Origin: CAVWCW01 sp963753615
Lineage (GTDB): Bacteria; Pseudomonadota; Gammaproteobacteria; Chromatiales; Chromatiaceae
DNA length: 13,850 nucleotides
Direction of reading: 5' to 3'
Assembly: GCA_963753615.1 (NCBI GenBank)
Contig: CAVWCW010000025.1
Span: forward strand, 1-13,850
Within the stretch, counting starts at the first letter, position 1. The number at the start of each line of letters is the position of its first letter. The notes beneath the pieces were generated by a model. It was not told the origin of the DNA. It was given only the letters and a program-made list of their open reading frames with translations, and ran no database searches. Position numbers and translations under genes: made by a program. Positions 13,811 through 13,850 of this stretch are shown here, piece after piece.

Positions 13811-13850
13811 AGCAATACGTAATCTGTTCTCAAGTATAAGAACATAAACA
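13811..13850. other. AT-rich sequence abutting the broken tRNA, with inverted repeat
   Basis: The last 40 bases are about 70% A+T, unlike the GC-rich DNA before them. They contain an inverted repeat, TGTTCT (13825-13830) and AGAACA (13839-13844) with eight bases between. No coding sequence can be judged. It may be the edge of an integrated element, or foreign sequence joined in assembly. Confidence 0.45.

Overview
The window looks like chromosomal DNA of a GC-rich gammaproteobacterium, possibly Chromatiales or Ectothiorhodospiraceae-like (an inference from gene content and composition, not a species call). Its right half carries housekeeping genes in an order familiar from gammaproteobacteria: lpxH, ppiB and ppiA on the minus strand, cysS on plus, folD on minus, then a tRNA-Pro gene. 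The left third is a lower-GC accessory zone with transposon debris.

Layout. Positions 1-907 hold no intact gene. They contain the C-terminal remnant of a REP-associated (RAYT-type) transposase flanked by short TGACCCCGAT repeats. At 908-2299 is a membrane protein that joins one DUF1538 domain to six ankyrin repeats. At 2447-2650 lies the last part of a minus-strand membrane protein gene, cut off by a decayed IS91-family transposase (2653 to about 3480). That transposase carries two nonsense codons and three 36-50 bp insertions, two of which are palindromes with a shared core. Next on the minus strand come a histidine phosphatase (3637-4239) and a translationally coupled pair (4383-6304): a four-helix MotA/TolQ/ExbB-like channel subunit, and a MotB-like partner with the conserved membrane Asp, a long coiled coil and a C-terminal domain that does not look like OmpA. 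This pair is the best candidate in the window for an uncharacterised ion-driven motor or energiser.

A divergent promoter region separates the pair from a plus-strand operon (6455-9246): glycerate 2-kinase, a DUF455 ferritin-like protein and a secreted protein of unknown function. The three genes overlap by 4 and 16 bases. Then come lpxH-ppiB-ppiA (minus, one operon), cysS (plus), folD (minus, convergent with cysS, 6-base gap) and tRNA-Pro(TGG) behind a very good sigma70 promoter. The tRNA stops exactly at the end of the T loop and runs into AT-rich sequence unlike a tRNA 3' end.

Three genes (the secreted protein, cysS and folD) each need one base removed to read through. Since cysS is normally essential, small insertion errors in the sequence are the simplest explanation. 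Someone reusing these proteins should repair the frames first.
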